Positions 34,207 to 43,724 of a DNA stretch of 64,000 nucleotides are shown here, piece by piece (the first letter of the stretch is position 1; each line of letters starts with the position of its first letter). Source of the stretch: Sphingobium sp. EM0848 (GTDB lineage Bacteria; Pseudomonadota; Alphaproteobacteria; Sphingomonadales; Sphingomonadaceae); assembly GCF_013375555.1 (NCBI RefSeq), contig NZ_JABXWB010000001.1, forward strand, positions 2,046,001 through 2,110,000, given 5' to 3'. Position numbers and translations under genes: made by a program. The notes below the pieces were generated by a model. It did not search any database. It was given only the letters and a program-made list of their open reading frames with translations, and had not been told where the DNA came from.

Positions 34207-35193
34207 TCAGCGATTGCCCAGATCACCCTGCCCGACCGTGCCGCTCGCCATTTCGAGCATGCGGTCGAGGCTCTTCTTCGCGCCGAGGCGCAGTTCCTCG
34301 TCCATTTCGATGCGCGGCTGGAGGTCGCGGAGCGCCAGATAGAGCTTTTCCATCGTGTTGAGCGCCATGTACGGGCAGATATTGCAGTTGCAATTGCCGT
34401 CCGCGCCGGGCGCGCCGATGAACGTCTTTTCCGGCACCGCCTTCTGCATCTGATGGATGATATGCGGTTCGGTGGCGACGATCAGCGTGTCGCCGGGCAT
34501 GGTCTTCGAGAATTCAAGAATGCCGCTGGTCGAACCCACATAATCGGCATGGTCGACGATATAGGGCGGGCATTCCGGGTGCGCGGCGATCGGCGCGTCG
34601 GGATGCTGGCCCTTGAGCTTCAGCAATTCGGTTTCGCTGAACGCCTCATGCACGATGCAAACGCCCGGCCAGAGCAGCATGTCGCGGCCCAGCTTGCGCT
34701 TCAGATAGCCGCCCAGATGCTTGTCAGGGCCGAAGATGATCTTCTGGTCCTTCGGAATCTGCGCCAGGATCTTTTCCGCCGAGGAGGAGGTGACGATGAT
34801 GTCGCTCAATGCCTTCACCTCGGCCGAGCAGTTGATGTAGCTCAAGGCGATATGATCGGGATGGGCTTCGCGAAAGGCCTTGAACTGCGTCGGGGGACAG
34901 CTGTCCTCCAGTGAACAACCCGCGTCCATGTCGGGCAGCACGACGATCTTTTCCGGCGAAAGAATCTTCGCGGTTTCCGCCATGAAGCGCACGCCGCAGA
35001 AAGCGATGACGTCCGCATCCGTCTCCGCCGCCTTGCGCGAGAGTTCCAGGGAATCGCCGACGAAATCGGACAGGTCCTGAATTTCCGGTTTCTGATAATA
35101 ATGGCCCAGGATGACGGCATTGCGTTCCTTGCGCAGCCGATCGATCTCCGCGCGCAGGTCGATCCCCTGCGGGATGGTGGTCATTGCAGTCAT
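34207..35193 (-). CDS. nadA: Quinolinate synthase A
   Basis: 4Fe-4S enzyme condensing iminoaspartate with dihydroxyacetone phosphate to quinolinate (328 residues). Cluster cysteines appear in [22 protein letters not shown] and the C-terminal [24 protein letters not shown] and [13 protein letters not shown] are family motifs. AGGAG lies eight bases before the ATG at 35193; an ATG four codons later is also possible. It works with NadC encoded about 700 bases downstream. Confidence 0.96.
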   Translation of the reverse strand: MTAMTTIPQGIDLRAEIDRLRKERNAVILGHYYQKPEIQDLSDFVGDSLELSRKAAETDADVIAFCGVRFMAETAKILSPEKIVVLPDMDAGCSLEDSCPPTQFKAFREAHPDHIALSYINCSAEVKALSDIIVTSSSAEKILAQIPKDQKIIFGPDKHLGGYLKRKLGRDMLLWPGVCIVHEAFSETELLKLKGQHPDAPIAAHPECPPYIVDHADYVGSTSGILEFSKTMPGDTLIVATEPHIIHQMQKAVPEKTFIGAPGADGNCNCNICPYMALNTMEKLYLALRDLQPRIEMDEELRLGAKKSLDRMLEMASGTVGQGDLGNR

Positions 35194-35226
35194 GTCCCTA
35201 ACTCCTCTCGGCCTCCATGCGCGCCC

Positions 35227-35946
35227 CTAGCGGGCCTGCCGCCTGTTGGCCAGTACCTCATTGATCGGTGTGGTGACGTCCCATTGCTCGGGGTTGCGCT
35301 TCGCCCGTTCCGGCGGGAAGGTGACGATCACCCGCGCATCGCCATAGCCCAAGGCCCCGAGCGGCGCGCCGAGCAGCTTGCCCAGCGCAGCGCGGCCATA
35401 ATCACGCGCCTGCGCCATGCGCTCGGGCGAGCGGGCTTCCTTTTCGGCCCGGCCCTGCGCGTGGAGCGAGGTCCGGCGGCTGAGTTCCTCACCCGCCTTG
35501 CGCGTCACGAACAGGCCGTTGGTCTGGACCAGCGTCCGGCGGCTCTCATCGATATTGGGGCGGGCCGGCTTCACATCGGGCGCATTGATGATGAGCGTGC
35601 GGGTCTTCTCATTCCATTCCAGATCGCTCGCGTCGATGCCGCTGACGTCGATGAAATAATCGACCGAGAAGGGCATCTTCACGACCTGATCCGATTTCAG
35701 CCAGCCAAAGCCGCGCACATCCTGCGCCGTGCTCTGGATCGTGCCGGACAGTTCCGACACCTTGAGGCTGGAGGCACCGGCGAAACGCTGGGCAATGACC
35801 TTGGTGACGGCGGAGCCGTCATCCTCCACGCTCACCGTATAGTCGCGCTCATAGCGGTGCCAGCCGACCAGCATGGCCGCGCCCACGGCCAGCAGGATCA
35901 GCGCGGCGGCAATCGGCCCGCCAAAGCGTTTCAGCGCAACTGCCAT
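35227..35946 (-). CDS. DUF4230-type membrane-anchored protein
   Basis: 239 residues. One N-terminal transmembrane helix (AAALILLAVGAAMLVGW) is followed by an extracytoplasmic domain (VDYFIDVSGIDASDLEWNEK, TLIINAPDVKPARPNID, GYGDARVIVTFPPE) that fits DUF4230. Function unknown. Its start lies inside the 3' end of the MBL-fold gene (16-base overlap), so the two are co-transcribed; nadA follows 33 bases later. Confidence 0.78.
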   Translation of the reverse strand: MAVALKRFGGPIAAALILLAVGAAMLVGWHRYERDYTVSVEDDGSAVTKVIAQRFAGASSLKVSELSGTIQSTAQDVRGFGWLKSDQVVKMPFSVDYFIDVSGIDASDLEWNEKTRTLIINAPDVKPARPNIDESRRTLVQTNGLFVTRKAGEELSRRTSLHAQGRAEKEARSPERMAQARDYGRAALGKLLGAPLGALGYGDARVIVTFPPERAKRNPEQWDVTTPINEVLANRRQAR

Positions 35947-36818
35947 CGCCCGTCCCCCGTCGCGGCGGCGATGCCGCGTCCGTCGAGGTCAATCAGATGC
36001 GCGAGAACGGAGCGGCCCGCCGCGCTGTGCAGGCGCGGGTCGACGCCCTTGTACATTTCCGCGACCATGGTCGGGATTTCCGACGCGCCATGGCGTTGGA
36101 GGAAGCGCATGATCTGGCCCTCCCGCTGCTTGCGGTGGCCCATCATGCCGCGCACCAGACGCTGGGGGCTTTCCACCGGATCGCCATGCGCCGGGTAGAA
36201 GATCGCATCCGTCCGGTCGAGCAGGCGCTGCATCGACGCCATATAGGCGGTCATGTCGCCATCGGGGGGCGAGACGACACTGGTCGACCAGCCCATCACA
36301 TGATCCCCGGTAAAGAGCGCAGCTTCCTCGATCAGGGCGAAGCAGAGATGGTTGGAGGTGTGGCCGGGGGTCGCGACGGCTTCCAGCGTCCAGCCCTTGC
36401 CCTCGATCCGCTCGCCATCCGTCAGCACCCGGTCAGGGCGGTAGGCGGCATCGAAGGCCGCATCGGCGCGGGGGCCGTCATCGTCCAGCGTCAGCGGCGC
36501 GCAACCGATGATGGGGGCCCCGGTCAGCGCGCTGAGCGGCGCGGCGGCGGGGCTGTGGTCGCGATGGGTGTGGGTGCACAGGATCGCCGTGACCGGGCGG
36601 CCGCCAATCGCCGCCAACAGCGCGTCCAGATGCGCCGGATCGTCCGGGCCGGGATCGACGACCGCCACATCCTCCACGCCCACCAGATAGGTTTGCGTGC
36701 CGGTATAGGTGAAGGGCGAGGGATTGGGCGCCAGCACACGCCCCACCAGCGGAGAGAGCTGCATCAGCGTCCCGGTCGGGACATCGGCCGGATCGAAGGA
36801 AGGTGCCATATTCCCCAT
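35931..36818 (-). CDS. MBL-fold metallo-hydrolase (LACTB2-like)
   Basis: Metallo-beta-lactamase fold hydrolase of 295 residues. The zinc motif is THTHRDHSP (HxHxDH). Further ligands lie in TPGHTSNHLC, FTGDHVMGW and YPAHGDPV. A C-terminal winged-helix-like region (HRKQREGQIMRFLQRHGASEI) resembles LACTB2, a single-strand RNA endonuclease, and glyoxalase-II-like enzymes. The substrate is unproven. It is divergent from xerC with 53 bases between starts. Confidence 0.9.
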   Translation of the reverse strand: MGNMAPSFDPADVPTGTLMQLSPLVGRVLAPNPSPFTYTGTQTYLVGVEDVAVVDPGPDDPAHLDALLAAIGGRPVTAILCTHTHRDHSPAAAPLSALTGAPIIGCAPLTLDDDGPRADAAFDAAYRPDRVLTDGERIEGKGWTLEAVATPGHTSNHLCFALIEEAALFTGDHVMGWSTSVVSPPDGDMTAYMASMQRLLDRTDAIFYPAHGDPVESPQRLVRGMMGHRKQREGQIMRFLQRHGASEIPTMVAEMYKGVDPRLHSAAGRSVLAHLIDLDGRGIAAATGDGRWQLR

Positions 36819-36871
36819 GTGCCCATTTCCGGGCGGTTTTCAAGGGCGATCCCCTCGCCTACAGTGAAGCC

Positions 36872-37768
36872 ATGACGGGTTCGGGCGATCTTTGCGAGCG
36901 ATGGCGGCACCATCTGGCGCTCGACCGGCGACGGTCGGTTCACACGGTACGCGCCTATGTGGCGACGGCGGAACGGCTGATCGCCTTTCTGGAGGAACAT
37001 CGCGGCGAGGCGGTGACGGCGGCGACTCTGGCCAGGGTCGAGCAGGCCGATCTGCGCGCCTTCCTGACCGCCCGCCGGATGGACGGGATCGGCAATGTGT
37101 CGGCGGCGCGGGAATTGTCGGCGGTGCGGGGGTTCCTGAAATTCGTCGGCGGCGAGGATGCGCGGGTGCCGATGCTGAAAGGACCGCGGGTGAAGCGTGG
37201 GTTGCCGCGCCCGGTGTCGCCCGATGAAGCCGTGGCGCTGGCGGAGGATATTGCCGAAACGGCGCGCGAGCCATGGATCGGCGCGCGGGACTGGGCGGTG
37301 CTGCTGCTGCTGTACGGGGCGGGCCTGCGCATCGGGGAAGCAATGGGGCTGACCGGGGCGGTGCTGCCGCTGGGGGAAACGCTGCGGGTGACAGGCAAGC
37401 GGGGCAAGACGCGGATCGTGCCGTTGCTGCCGCAGGTTCGGCAGGCACTGGGTAGCTATGTCGCGCTCTGCCCCTTTGCGGCGGAAAAGGATACGCCACT
37501 GTTCCGGGGTGCACGGGGCGGGCCGCTGTCCGCCGCCCTGATCCGGCGCGCGGTGCAGGGTGCGCGGGGACGGCTGGGGCTGTCGGACCGGACGACGCCC
37601 CATGCGCTGCGGCACAGCTTCGCGACGCATCTGCTGGGGCGTGGGGCGGATTTACGGTCGCTTCAGGAATTGCTCGGCCATGCCAGCCTGTCCTCCACCC
37701 AAATCTATACGCAGGTGGATGCGGCGCATCTGCTCGATATCTACCGCAACGCGCATCCGCGCGCCTAA
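36872..37768 (+). CDS. xerC: Tyrosine recombinase XerC
   Basis: Site-specific recombinase that resolves chromosome dimers at dif with XerD (298 residues). The N-terminal SAM-like core-binding domain is followed by the catalytic domain with Arg in GAGLRIGEAMGL, Lys in TGKRGKTRIVP, HALRHSFATHLL, His in LQELLGHASLSSTQIYT and the nucleophile Tyr of the same segment. No mobile-element features surround it, so it is the chromosomal XerC rather than an integrase. Start chosen at 36872 (MTGSGD). Confidence 0.93.
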   Translation: MTGSGDLCERWRHHLALDRRRSVHTVRAYVATAERLIAFLEEHRGEAVTAATLARVEQADLRAFLTARRMDGIGNVSAARELSAVRGFLKFVGGEDARVPMLKGPRVKRGLPRPVSPDEAVALAEDIAETAREPWIGARDWAVLLLLYGAGLRIGEAMGLTGAVLPLGETLRVTGKRGKTRIVPLLPQVRQALGSYVALCPFAAEKDTPLFRGARGGPLSAALIRRAVQGARGRLGLSDRTTPHALRHSFATHLLGRGADLRSLQELLGHASLSSTQIYTQVDAAHLLDIYRNAHPRA

Positions 37769-38364
37769 CCGCGCGGTTTCCATATGACGAGGCGCCACAG
37801 GTAGAAGACTAGCGCGCCGATCACGCAGGCGGTCGCGACGGGTCCCACATATTTGTCGATGTCGCGGAAATTCTGGCCGAGGACGTAGCCCGCATAGGCC
37901 AGGATGACATTCCACACCAGCGCGCCGCCGGTCGTCCAGATCAGGAAGCGGACATGACCCATGCGGAACAGCCCGGCGGGCAGCGAAATCATCGTGCGGA
38001 AAGCAGGCATGAAGCGGAAGACGAACACGACGATCTGCCCATATTTGCCGAAAATATGGTCCAGCGCCTCGACATCCTTCCATTCCAGCGTCGCCCAACG
38101 GCCGTAGCGGTCGACGATCGGTTTCAGCCGGCCAAAGCCCAGCACATGCCCGATCAGATACCAGAAATAATTGCCGACCGTGGTGCCGAGCGTCCCTGCG
38201 AGCAGCAGCCAGCCCATGTCCATCCGCCCCTGCCCGACGCGGATACCGCCAATCCCCATGATGAGTTCGGAGGGGATGGGCGGAAAGACATTTTCGATCA
38301 CCATCAGGGCGAACACGCCCCAATAGCCGCCTGCGTCAATCAGGCGGAGAACCCAGTCGGTCAT
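37765..38364 (-). CDS. DedA-family membrane protein
   Basis: Integral membrane protein of 199 residues. DedA/SNARE-associated features: ENVFPPIPSELIMGIGG near the N terminus, GTLGTTVGNYFWYLIG, FGRWAxLE-like YGRWATLEWKDVEA and FRFMPAFRTMISLPAGLFRM. Family members take part in membrane lipid recycling (undecaprenyl-phosphate or phosphatidylethanolamine flipping). It converges on xerC, overlapping its end by four bases. Confidence 0.93.
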   Translation of the reverse strand: MTDWVLRLIDAGGYWGVFALMVIENVFPPIPSELIMGIGGIRVGQGRMDMGWLLLAGTLGTTVGNYFWYLIGHVLGFGRLKPIVDRYGRWATLEWKDVEALDHIFGKYGQIVVFVFRFMPAFRTMISLPAGLFRMGHVRFLIWTTGGALVWNVILAYAGYVLGQNFRDIDKYVGPVATACVIGALVFYLWRLVIWKPRG

Positions 38365-38380
38365 CAGGGCGCACTATTGC

Positions 38381-39355
38381 TCAGGCGGCTGCCCTCGCCG
38401 CCAGCCGGGCGTCGATCGCGTCCCAGATCATGCCGCCGGTATCGGTGCCGTTGAAGACATCGATGGACACAATGCCCGTCGGAGACGTCACGTTGATTTC
38501 CGTCAGCCACTCGCCGCCGATCACGTCGATGCCGACGAACAGCAGGCCACGACGCTTTAGTTCCGGTCCCATGGCGGCGCAGATTTCCAGTTCGCGGTCG
38601 GTCAGTTCGGTCTTGGCCGCCGATCCGCCCACTGCGAGGTTCGAACGGATCTCGCCCGCACCGGGGATGCGGTTGATCGCGCCCGCGACTTCGCCGTCGA
38701 TCAGGACGATGCGCTTGTCGCCCTGCGCGACGCCGGGGATGAAGGCCTGAACCATGAAAGGCTCGACCCAGGAGCTCTTGAACAGTTCCACCAGCGCCGA
38801 GAGATTCGCGCCGGACTGCCCCACATGAAAGACGGCGTTGCCCGCATTGCCGTAAAGCGGCTTCACCACGACCTCGCCATGCTGGGCGAGGAAAGACTTC
38901 ACCTCTTCCAGATCGCGGGTGATCATCGTCGGCGGCATGAAGCGCGCATAGTCGAGCACGAACAGCTTTTCCGGCGCATTGCGGACGGAGGCGGGGTCGT
39001 TCACCACCAGCGTCTCTTGCCTAACCCGTTCCAGCAAATGGGTGGCGGTGATATAGCTGAGATCAAAGGGCGGGTCCTGCCGCATCAGCACCACATCGAC
39101 ATCGCGGCCGAGATCGAGAATCTCCGGCTCACCGAGGGCATAATGATCGCCCTCGACCTTCTGCACCTTCACCGGGCGCGCCTTGGCCAGCACGCGGCCG
39201 TCGCGATAGGTGAGGTCGGGCGCGAGATAATGATAGAGCCGATGCCCCCTCGCCTGCCCCGCCAACATGATGTGGAAGGTCGAATCGCCACCGATCTTGA
39301 TCCCTTCCATCGGGTCCATCTGTACGGCGACGGTGAGCGGGTTAAGCTGGGTCAT
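38381..39355 (-). CDS. gshB: Glutathione synthase
   Basis: ATP-grasp ligase adding glycine to gamma-glutamylcysteine (324 residues). VAVQMDPMEGIKIGGDSTFHIM starts the protein. MRQDPPFDLSYITATHLLE, VVKPLYGNAGNAVFHV (ATP-binding loop), GDKRIVLIDGEVAGAINRIP and FVGIDVIGGEWLTEINVTSPTG (metal-binding end) are all present. It lies 35 bases downstream of yraN on the same strand. Confidence 0.96.
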   Translation of the reverse strand: MTQLNPLTVAVQMDPMEGIKIGGDSTFHIMLAGQARGHRLYHYLAPDLTYRDGRVLAKARPVKVQKVEGDHYALGEPEILDLGRDVDVVLMRQDPPFDLSYITATHLLERVRQETLVVNDPASVRNAPEKLFVLDYARFMPPTMITRDLEEVKSFLAQHGEVVVKPLYGNAGNAVFHVGQSGANLSALVELFKSSWVEPFMVQAFIPGVAQGDKRIVLIDGEVAGAINRIPGAGEIRSNLAVGGSAAKTELTDRELEICAAMGPELKRRGLLFVGIDVIGGEWLTEINVTSPTGIVSIDVFNGTDTGGMIWDAIDARLAARAAA

Positions 39356-39390
39356 GGGCGTTTCGCGTTCCTTCCAATGGCGGAAGGCTC

Positions 39391-39744
39391 TTACCCCCCA
39401 TGCCAGACATTGGCCAGATGGCGTGGTGGACGGCCCGGTGCAAGGAGCATGACGTCGATTCGCATGTCGTCGCCCGGTTCGGCGAGGTCGTAGAAGAGGA
39501 TTTCCGCCGCCGCAGCGACGCGGGACAGGCGGCGTTCGTCGATGGCAAGGTCAAGATCGGCGCCGGTGGCCCGTGCCTTCACCTCGACGAAAACGAGCAT
39601 CCTGCCGCGCCGGGCAACCAGATCGACCTCGCCCGCAGGCGTGCGCATCCGGCGGCCGACGATCTGCCAGCCCTTCAGGCGCAGCCACCAGCCCGCGATG
39701 CGCTCAGCCTGCCGTCCGCGCTTTTCGGCGGCCTTTTTCTTCAC
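39391..39744 (-). CDS. YraN-family protein (UPF0102)
   Basis: Endonuclease-like protein of 117 residues. The restriction-endonuclease-like core is seen in RRMRTPAGEVDLVARRGRMLVFVEVKAR, with the Glu-Asp-Glu-x-Lys metal site, followed by DERRLSRVAAAAEIL. Function unproven. The genes rsmI-yraN-gshB run together, the arrangement seen in many proteobacteria. Its start overlaps the rsmI stop by four bases. Confidence 0.93.
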   Translation of the reverse strand: MKKKAAEKRGRQAERIAGWWLRLKGWQIVGRRMRTPAGEVDLVARRGRMLVFVEVKARATGADLDLAIDERRLSRVAAAAEILFYDLAEPGDDMRIDVMLLAPGRPPRHLANVWHGG

Positions 39745-40583
39745 CCCTTGAGTTCCAGCGCGCGGTCGTACAGCGCCCGGCGGTCGAGGCCGAGTTTCTT
39801 CGCGACCTCACCCGCCGCCTTGGAGACAGGGAGCCGCCCCATCGCTTCGAGCAGCGCCGCATCGGCATCCTCGGCGCTGGCGGGGGGTGCTTCGCCGGGT
39901 GGGCCGACGATGACGACGATCTCGCCCTTGGGCGGGGCGTCGGCATAGCGGGCGGACAGTTCAGTCAGCGTGCCGGTGGCGGTTTCTTCAAAGGCCTTGC
40001 TGATCTCGCGGCTGACGGCGGCTTCGCGGTCGCCCAGATGTTCGGCCATGGCGGCCAGGCTTTCCGAGAGGCGCGGGCCGCTTTCGTAGAAGACCAGCGT
40101 GGCGCGCAAGGCCGCAACCTCACCCAAGGCATCGCCCCGCGCCTTCTGTTTCGACGGCAGGAAGCCCATGAACAGGAAACGGTCGGTCGGAAGCCCTGAC
40201 AAAGTGAGCGCGGCGATGGCGGCGCTGGGACCGGGCAAGGTCGTGATCCTGCGCCCAGCCGCCCGCGCATCGCGCACCAGCTTGTAGCCCGGATCGGAGA
40301 TGAGCGGCGTCCCCGCATCCGAAAGCAGCGCCACCGATTCGCTCGCCATCCGCTCGATCAGACGGGCGCGGACCCCTTCAGCGCTATGATCGTGATAGGG
40401 GACCATCGGCCGGTCCGATCCGGCATGGCGCAACAAACGTGCGCTGACCCGTGTATCTTCCACGGCGACCACATCGGCCAGCCGCAGGACTTCGGCGGCG
40501 CGGGGGGTTAGGTCTCCAAGGTTGCCGATCGGCCCCGCAACGATGTAAAGCCCTGCCTCAAGACGAGATGGTTCAGTATCCAT
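39741..40583 (-). CDS. rsmI: 16S rRNA (cytidine-1402-2'-O)-methyltransferase
   Basis: SAM-dependent methyltransferase for C1402 of 16S rRNA (280 residues). The tetrapyrrole-methylase fold is marked by LYIVAGPIGNLGDLTPRA, VVAVEDTRVSARLLRH, VALLSDAGTPLISDPGY and LPGPSAAIAALTLSG. It is divergent from the LppC-type lipoprotein gene (11 bases between starts) and coupled to yraN. Confidence 0.96.
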   Translation of the reverse strand: MDTEPSRLEAGLYIVAGPIGNLGDLTPRAAEVLRLADVVAVEDTRVSARLLRHAGSDRPMVPYHDHSAEGVRARLIERMASESVALLSDAGTPLISDPGYKLVRDARAAGRRITTLPGPSAAIAALTLSGLPTDRFLFMGFLPSKQKARGDALGEVAALRATLVFYESGPRLSESLAAMAEHLGDREAAVSREISKAFEETATGTLTELSARYADAPPKGEIVVIVGPPGEAPPASAEDADAALLEAMGRLPVSKAAGEVAKKLGLDRRALYDRALELKG

Positions 40584-40594
40584 AAGGACGCCAG

Positions 40595-41797
40595 ATGACA
40601 GAGACGGATGCCCCCCGGCAAGCGGACTTGTTCGCTTCGATGAAACGCGCCGGGCGGATTTTGTTCGCCGCGACGGCTTTGCTGGTCGCAGCCTGTCAGT
40701 CGATCGTGCCCAAGGGGCCGGGTCCGGCCCAGCCGACCGGCCCGGCGCAGACCGGCCCGGAAGTCACCGAAGGCCTGCCCACCGACACGCTGCGCCATCG
40801 CATCGCGTTGCTGGTGCCGATGAGCGGACCCAATGCCGGGGTCGGCCAGTCCATCGCCAATGCCACCACCCTCGCATTGCTGGATACCAAGGCCGACAAG
40901 GTGCGCATCACCACCTATGACACCGGCATGGGCGCGGCGGCAGCGGCGAACAAGGCGCTGGCGGACGGCAACAAGCTGATTCTCGGCCCCCTGCTGGCCG
41001 AGGATGCGCGGATCGTCGGACCGATCGCGGCGCGAGCCAATGTGCCGGTCATCAGCTTTTCCAACGATGTGAGCGTGGCCGGGAACGGCGTCTACATCAT
41101 GGGCTACAACCCCAATCAGTCGATCGAGCGCGTGGTCGATTTCGCCAAGGGCAAGGGCCTGTCGCACTTCGCCGCGCTGGTGCCCAAGGGCACCTATGGC
41201 GAGCGGTCGGGCACGTCGCTGCTGCGCGCGGTCGAAAGCGCGGGCGGGACCGTCGTGTCGATGCAGACCTTTGACCGGACCCCGGCCTCGATCGCGGCAG
41301 CGGTCAAGAAATTGCAGGCTTCATCCAGCTATGACGCGCTGCTGATCGCGGACAGCGGCAAGGTGGCGATGCAGGTCGCGCCGATCGTGCGGAAGAATGG
41401 CGGCGCGACGGCGCGACTGCTGGGCACGGAATTGTGGAATACCGACAGTGGCCTTGCCTCCAGTCCGGTGCTGCGCGGTGCGTGGTTCGCCAGCGTGTCG
41501 GATGGGCTGTACCGCCAACTCGCGACCAAATATCGGGCGCGTTACGGCAATGCGCCGTTCCGCCTTTCGGCGCTGGGCTATGATGCCGTGCTGCTGACCG
41601 TGCGGATCGCGCGCGACTGGAAGCCGGGGACAACCTTCCCGGCGGCACGGCTGCGCGATGCGGGCGGCTTTGCCGGGATCGACGGGGCGTTCCGCTTCGG
41701 GCGCGACGGGATTGCGGAACGGGCGCTGGAAGTGTCGGAGATTGGCGCGGGGACCTTTACGGTCGTCGCTCCAGCGCCGCGTGCTTTTGCGGAGTAA
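40595..41797 (+). CDS. Penicillin-binding protein activator (LppC/LpoA C-terminal type)
   Basis: Lipoprotein of 400 residues with a periplasmic-binding-protein fold like the C-terminal domain of LpoA, which activates PBP1A. A lipobox is seen in TALLVAACQ. The domain includes HRIALLVPMSGPNAGVGQSIANA, LILGPLLAEDARIVGPIAA and VPVISFSNDVSVAGNGVYI. The rsmI-yraN and lppC divergent pair is a classic proteobacterial arrangement. Shorter than E. coli LpoA because the N-terminal TPR domain is absent. Confidence 0.92.
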   Translation: MTETDAPRQADLFASMKRAGRILFAATALLVAACQSIVPKGPGPAQPTGPAQTGPEVTEGLPTDTLRHRIALLVPMSGPNAGVGQSIANATTLALLDTKADKVRITTYDTGMGAAAAANKALADGNKLILGPLLAEDARIVGPIAARANVPVISFSNDVSVAGNGVYIMGYNPNQSIERVVDFAKGKGLSHFAALVPKGTYGERSGTSLLRAVESAGGTVVSMQTFDRTPASIAAAVKKLQASSSYDALLIADSGKVAMQVAPIVRKNGGATARLLGTELWNTDSGLASSPVLRGAWFASVSDGLYRQLATKYRARYGNAPFRLSALGYDAVLLTVRIARDWKPGTTFPAARLRDAGGFAGIDGAFRFGRDGIAERALEVSEIGAGTFTVVAPAPRAFAE

Positions 41798-41820
41798 GCG
41801 CTCCCCCTTCCATACCATGT

Positions 41821-41842
41821 CGTTCCCGCCTCCGCGGGAACG
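41821..41842. repeat. Palindromic hairpin between convergent genes
   Basis: CGTTCCCGC/GCGGGAACG with a CTCC loop, a perfect 9-bp stem. No T-tract. It may be a sphingomonad intergenic repeat or a weak bidirectional terminator. Confidence 0.55.
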
Positions 41843-41851
41843 GCAATAAGT

Positions 41852-42631
41852 TCAGCCTTTGACCCGCCCCGTCGGCAAAATCAGCGGCCATTCGCCATCG
41901 GGTTCGATACAGGCGGAAATGCCATAGACGCTGGCGAGGCTTGCTTCCGTCAGCACCTCCAGCGGCGCGCCGTCAGCCACCAGAGCGCCCCGATCCATCA
42001 ACACCAGCCGATCGCAATAGCGCGCCGCCATGCTCAGATCGTGCAGCACCGTCACGACCAACGCTCCCGCCTGCGCCTCGGCCTTGAGCAAATCCATGAC
42101 ATCGATCTGATGCCCCGGATCGAGCGCCGCCAGCGGTTCATCCGCGATCAGCGCGGGCGCGCCCACCGCCAACGCTCGGGCGAGCAGCACGCGGGCACGC
42201 TCCCCGCCCGAAAGTTCGGTCGCCACCCGCCCTTTGAGATGCAGCACATCGGCGCGCGTCAGCGCCACGTCGATCTGCGCCTCATCCTCTTCGGACAGGC
42301 GCGACAAGGGGCCAAGATGCGGCATCCGGCCCAGCGCCACCAGCCGTTCGACCGCCAACGGCCAGTGCAGGGTCTGGCCCTGAGGCAGATAGGCAATGCG
42401 CCTCGCAATCTCCCGCCGGTTGAGTCGTCCGCTGTCGACGCCGTCGACCAGCACCGTGCCGCTCTCCCGTTTCACCAGACCCAGTACCGCGCGGATCAGG
42501 GTCGACTTCCCCGCGCCATTGGGACCAATAATGCCGACCAGTTGGCCCGGCTCCAGAGCGAGATCGATGCCGTTCACCGCCGGGTGACGGCCGAGACGAA
42601 CGGACAGGTCCTGCGTGCGGATCGTCACCAT
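41852..42631 (-). CDS. FecE/BtuD-type ABC transporter ATP-binding protein
   Basis: 259-residue ATPase of an iron-chelate or cobalamin importer. Walker A is GPNGAGKSTLIRAVL, the signature ELSGGERARVLLARAL, Walker B ALIADEPLAALDP. The start at 42631 overlaps the permease stop by seven bases. Its reading frame is open far upstream, but that part overlies the permease gene. The substrate (siderophore, haem or B12) cannot be decided, and no TonB receptor is present. Confidence 0.92.
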   Translation of the reverse strand: MVTIRTQDLSVRLGRHPAVNGIDLALEPGQLVGIIGPNGAGKSTLIRAVLGLVKRESGTVLVDGVDSGRLNRREIARRIAYLPQGQTLHWPLAVERLVALGRMPHLGPLSRLSEEDEAQIDVALTRADVLHLKGRVATELSGGERARVLLARALAVGAPALIADEPLAALDPGHQIDVMDLLKAEAQAGALVVTVLHDLSMAARYCDRLVLMDRGALVADGAPLEVLTEASLASVYGISACIEPDGEWPLILPTGRVKG

Positions 42632-43620
42632 AGCCGCCGCTCCCGCATCAGATGGATCAGGAAGACGGGCACGCCCAGCAGGGCCGTCAGCACCCCCAGC
42701 TTGAGTTCGCCGCTCGTCGGGATCAGCCGCACGCCGATATCCGCCAGAGTCAGCAGCACCGCGCCGCCCAGCATGGAGGGGAGCAGGATCGCGGAGGGCG
42801 AACGGTCGGTCAGCGGTCGCACCAGATGCGGCACGATCAGGCCGACAAAGCCGATGGACCCCGACACCGCCACCGCGCCGCCCACCCCGATGGCGACGCC
42901 CAGCATCAGCCGCAGGCGCGCCTGACGCAGGTCGATGCCCAGCGCCTGCGCCCCATCCTCCCCCAGCGTCAGCGCATCGAGCGTCCGGCCGTCGGCGATC
43001 AGCAACGCCGCGCCGACCGCCACACAGGGCAGTGCGATCCAGACATGACCATAAGCGCGGTTTTCCAGGCTCCCCATCAGCCAGCTCATGATCTCCATCG
43101 CCGCAAAGGGATTGGGCGACAGGTTGAGCGACAGGCTGATCCCCGCCCCCGCCAGCGTGGCGATGGCGATCCCGGCAAGGATCAGGGTGAGCGGGCTTTC
43201 CGCAGGTCCGGAAAGCAGGAACAGCGCGCCGATGCCGATAAGACTGGTCAGGATGGCGAGCGCCGGAAGCGCCAGCGGATGGATCTGCGCAACGCCGAAA
43301 TAGAGCGCGCAAACGGCTCCCAGAGCGGCGGCATTGGACGCGCCGAGCACGGAGGGTTCGGCCAGGGGGTTGCGCAAATAACCCTGAAGCGCCGCGCCGG
43401 ACAGGCCCAGCATCGCGCCGACGATCAGCCCGAGCAGCATGCGCGGCAGGCGCAGGTCGATGAGGATCGTGCGGGCGACATCATCGCCACCCCCAGTCAG
43501 GACCGCGAGGATGCGCGCTGGCGAGAGCGGCACGGCGCCCAGAGTGAGGGAGCCGAGCGCGGCCACGACGATCAGCAGCAGAAGGACAGGTATCAGCAGC
43601 GGGTGGCGGCGGGCGCTCAT
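42625..43620 (-). CDS. FecCD-family ABC transporter permease
   Basis: Membrane subunit of 331 residues with about ten helices. FecCD features: LRLPRMLLGLIVGAMLGLSGAALQGYLRNPLAEPSVLG, ALLIADGRTLDALTLGEDGAQALG and GFVGLIVPHLVRPL (coupling region). It pairs with the overlapping ATPase gene and with the divergent solute-binding gene 104 bases away. Confidence 0.93.
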   Translation of the reverse strand: MSARRHPLLIPVLLLLIVVAALGSLTLGAVPLSPARILAVLTGGGDDVARTILIDLRLPRMLLGLIVGAMLGLSGAALQGYLRNPLAEPSVLGASNAAALGAVCALYFGVAQIHPLALPALAILTSLIGIGALFLLSGPAESPLTLILAGIAIATLAGAGISLSLNLSPNPFAAMEIMSWLMGSLENRAYGHVWIALPCVAVGAALLIADGRTLDALTLGEDGAQALGIDLRQARLRLMLGVAIGVGGAVAVSGSIGFVGLIVPHLVRPLTDRSPSAILLPSMLGGAVLLTLADIGVRLIPTSGELKLGVLTALLGVPVFLIHLMRERRLW

Positions 43621-43724
43621 GGCTTGCGAACCCGATTCTGCTTGCTAGAGCGTCTCAAGCGCTCCGTGCTCCCGTCCCTGCGGGCGCATGATGGCTTGTC
43701 GAGGCTGAAAGGAAGGGCGCGGGA

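Noticed and set aside
36872..37768. Integrase of a mobile element
   Set aside because: The sequence and length match chromosomal XerC, and there are no att-like repeats, tRNA gene or cargo genes around it.
41852..43312. Single 486-residue fusion of permease and ATPase
   Set aside because: The N-terminal half of that frame is the permease gene read in the wrong frame. The ATPase starts at 42631 with its own ATG.
43621..43724. Cobalamin riboswitch for the FecCD-type importer
   Set aside because: The divergent region is only 104 bases and lacks the conserved B12-box sequence.
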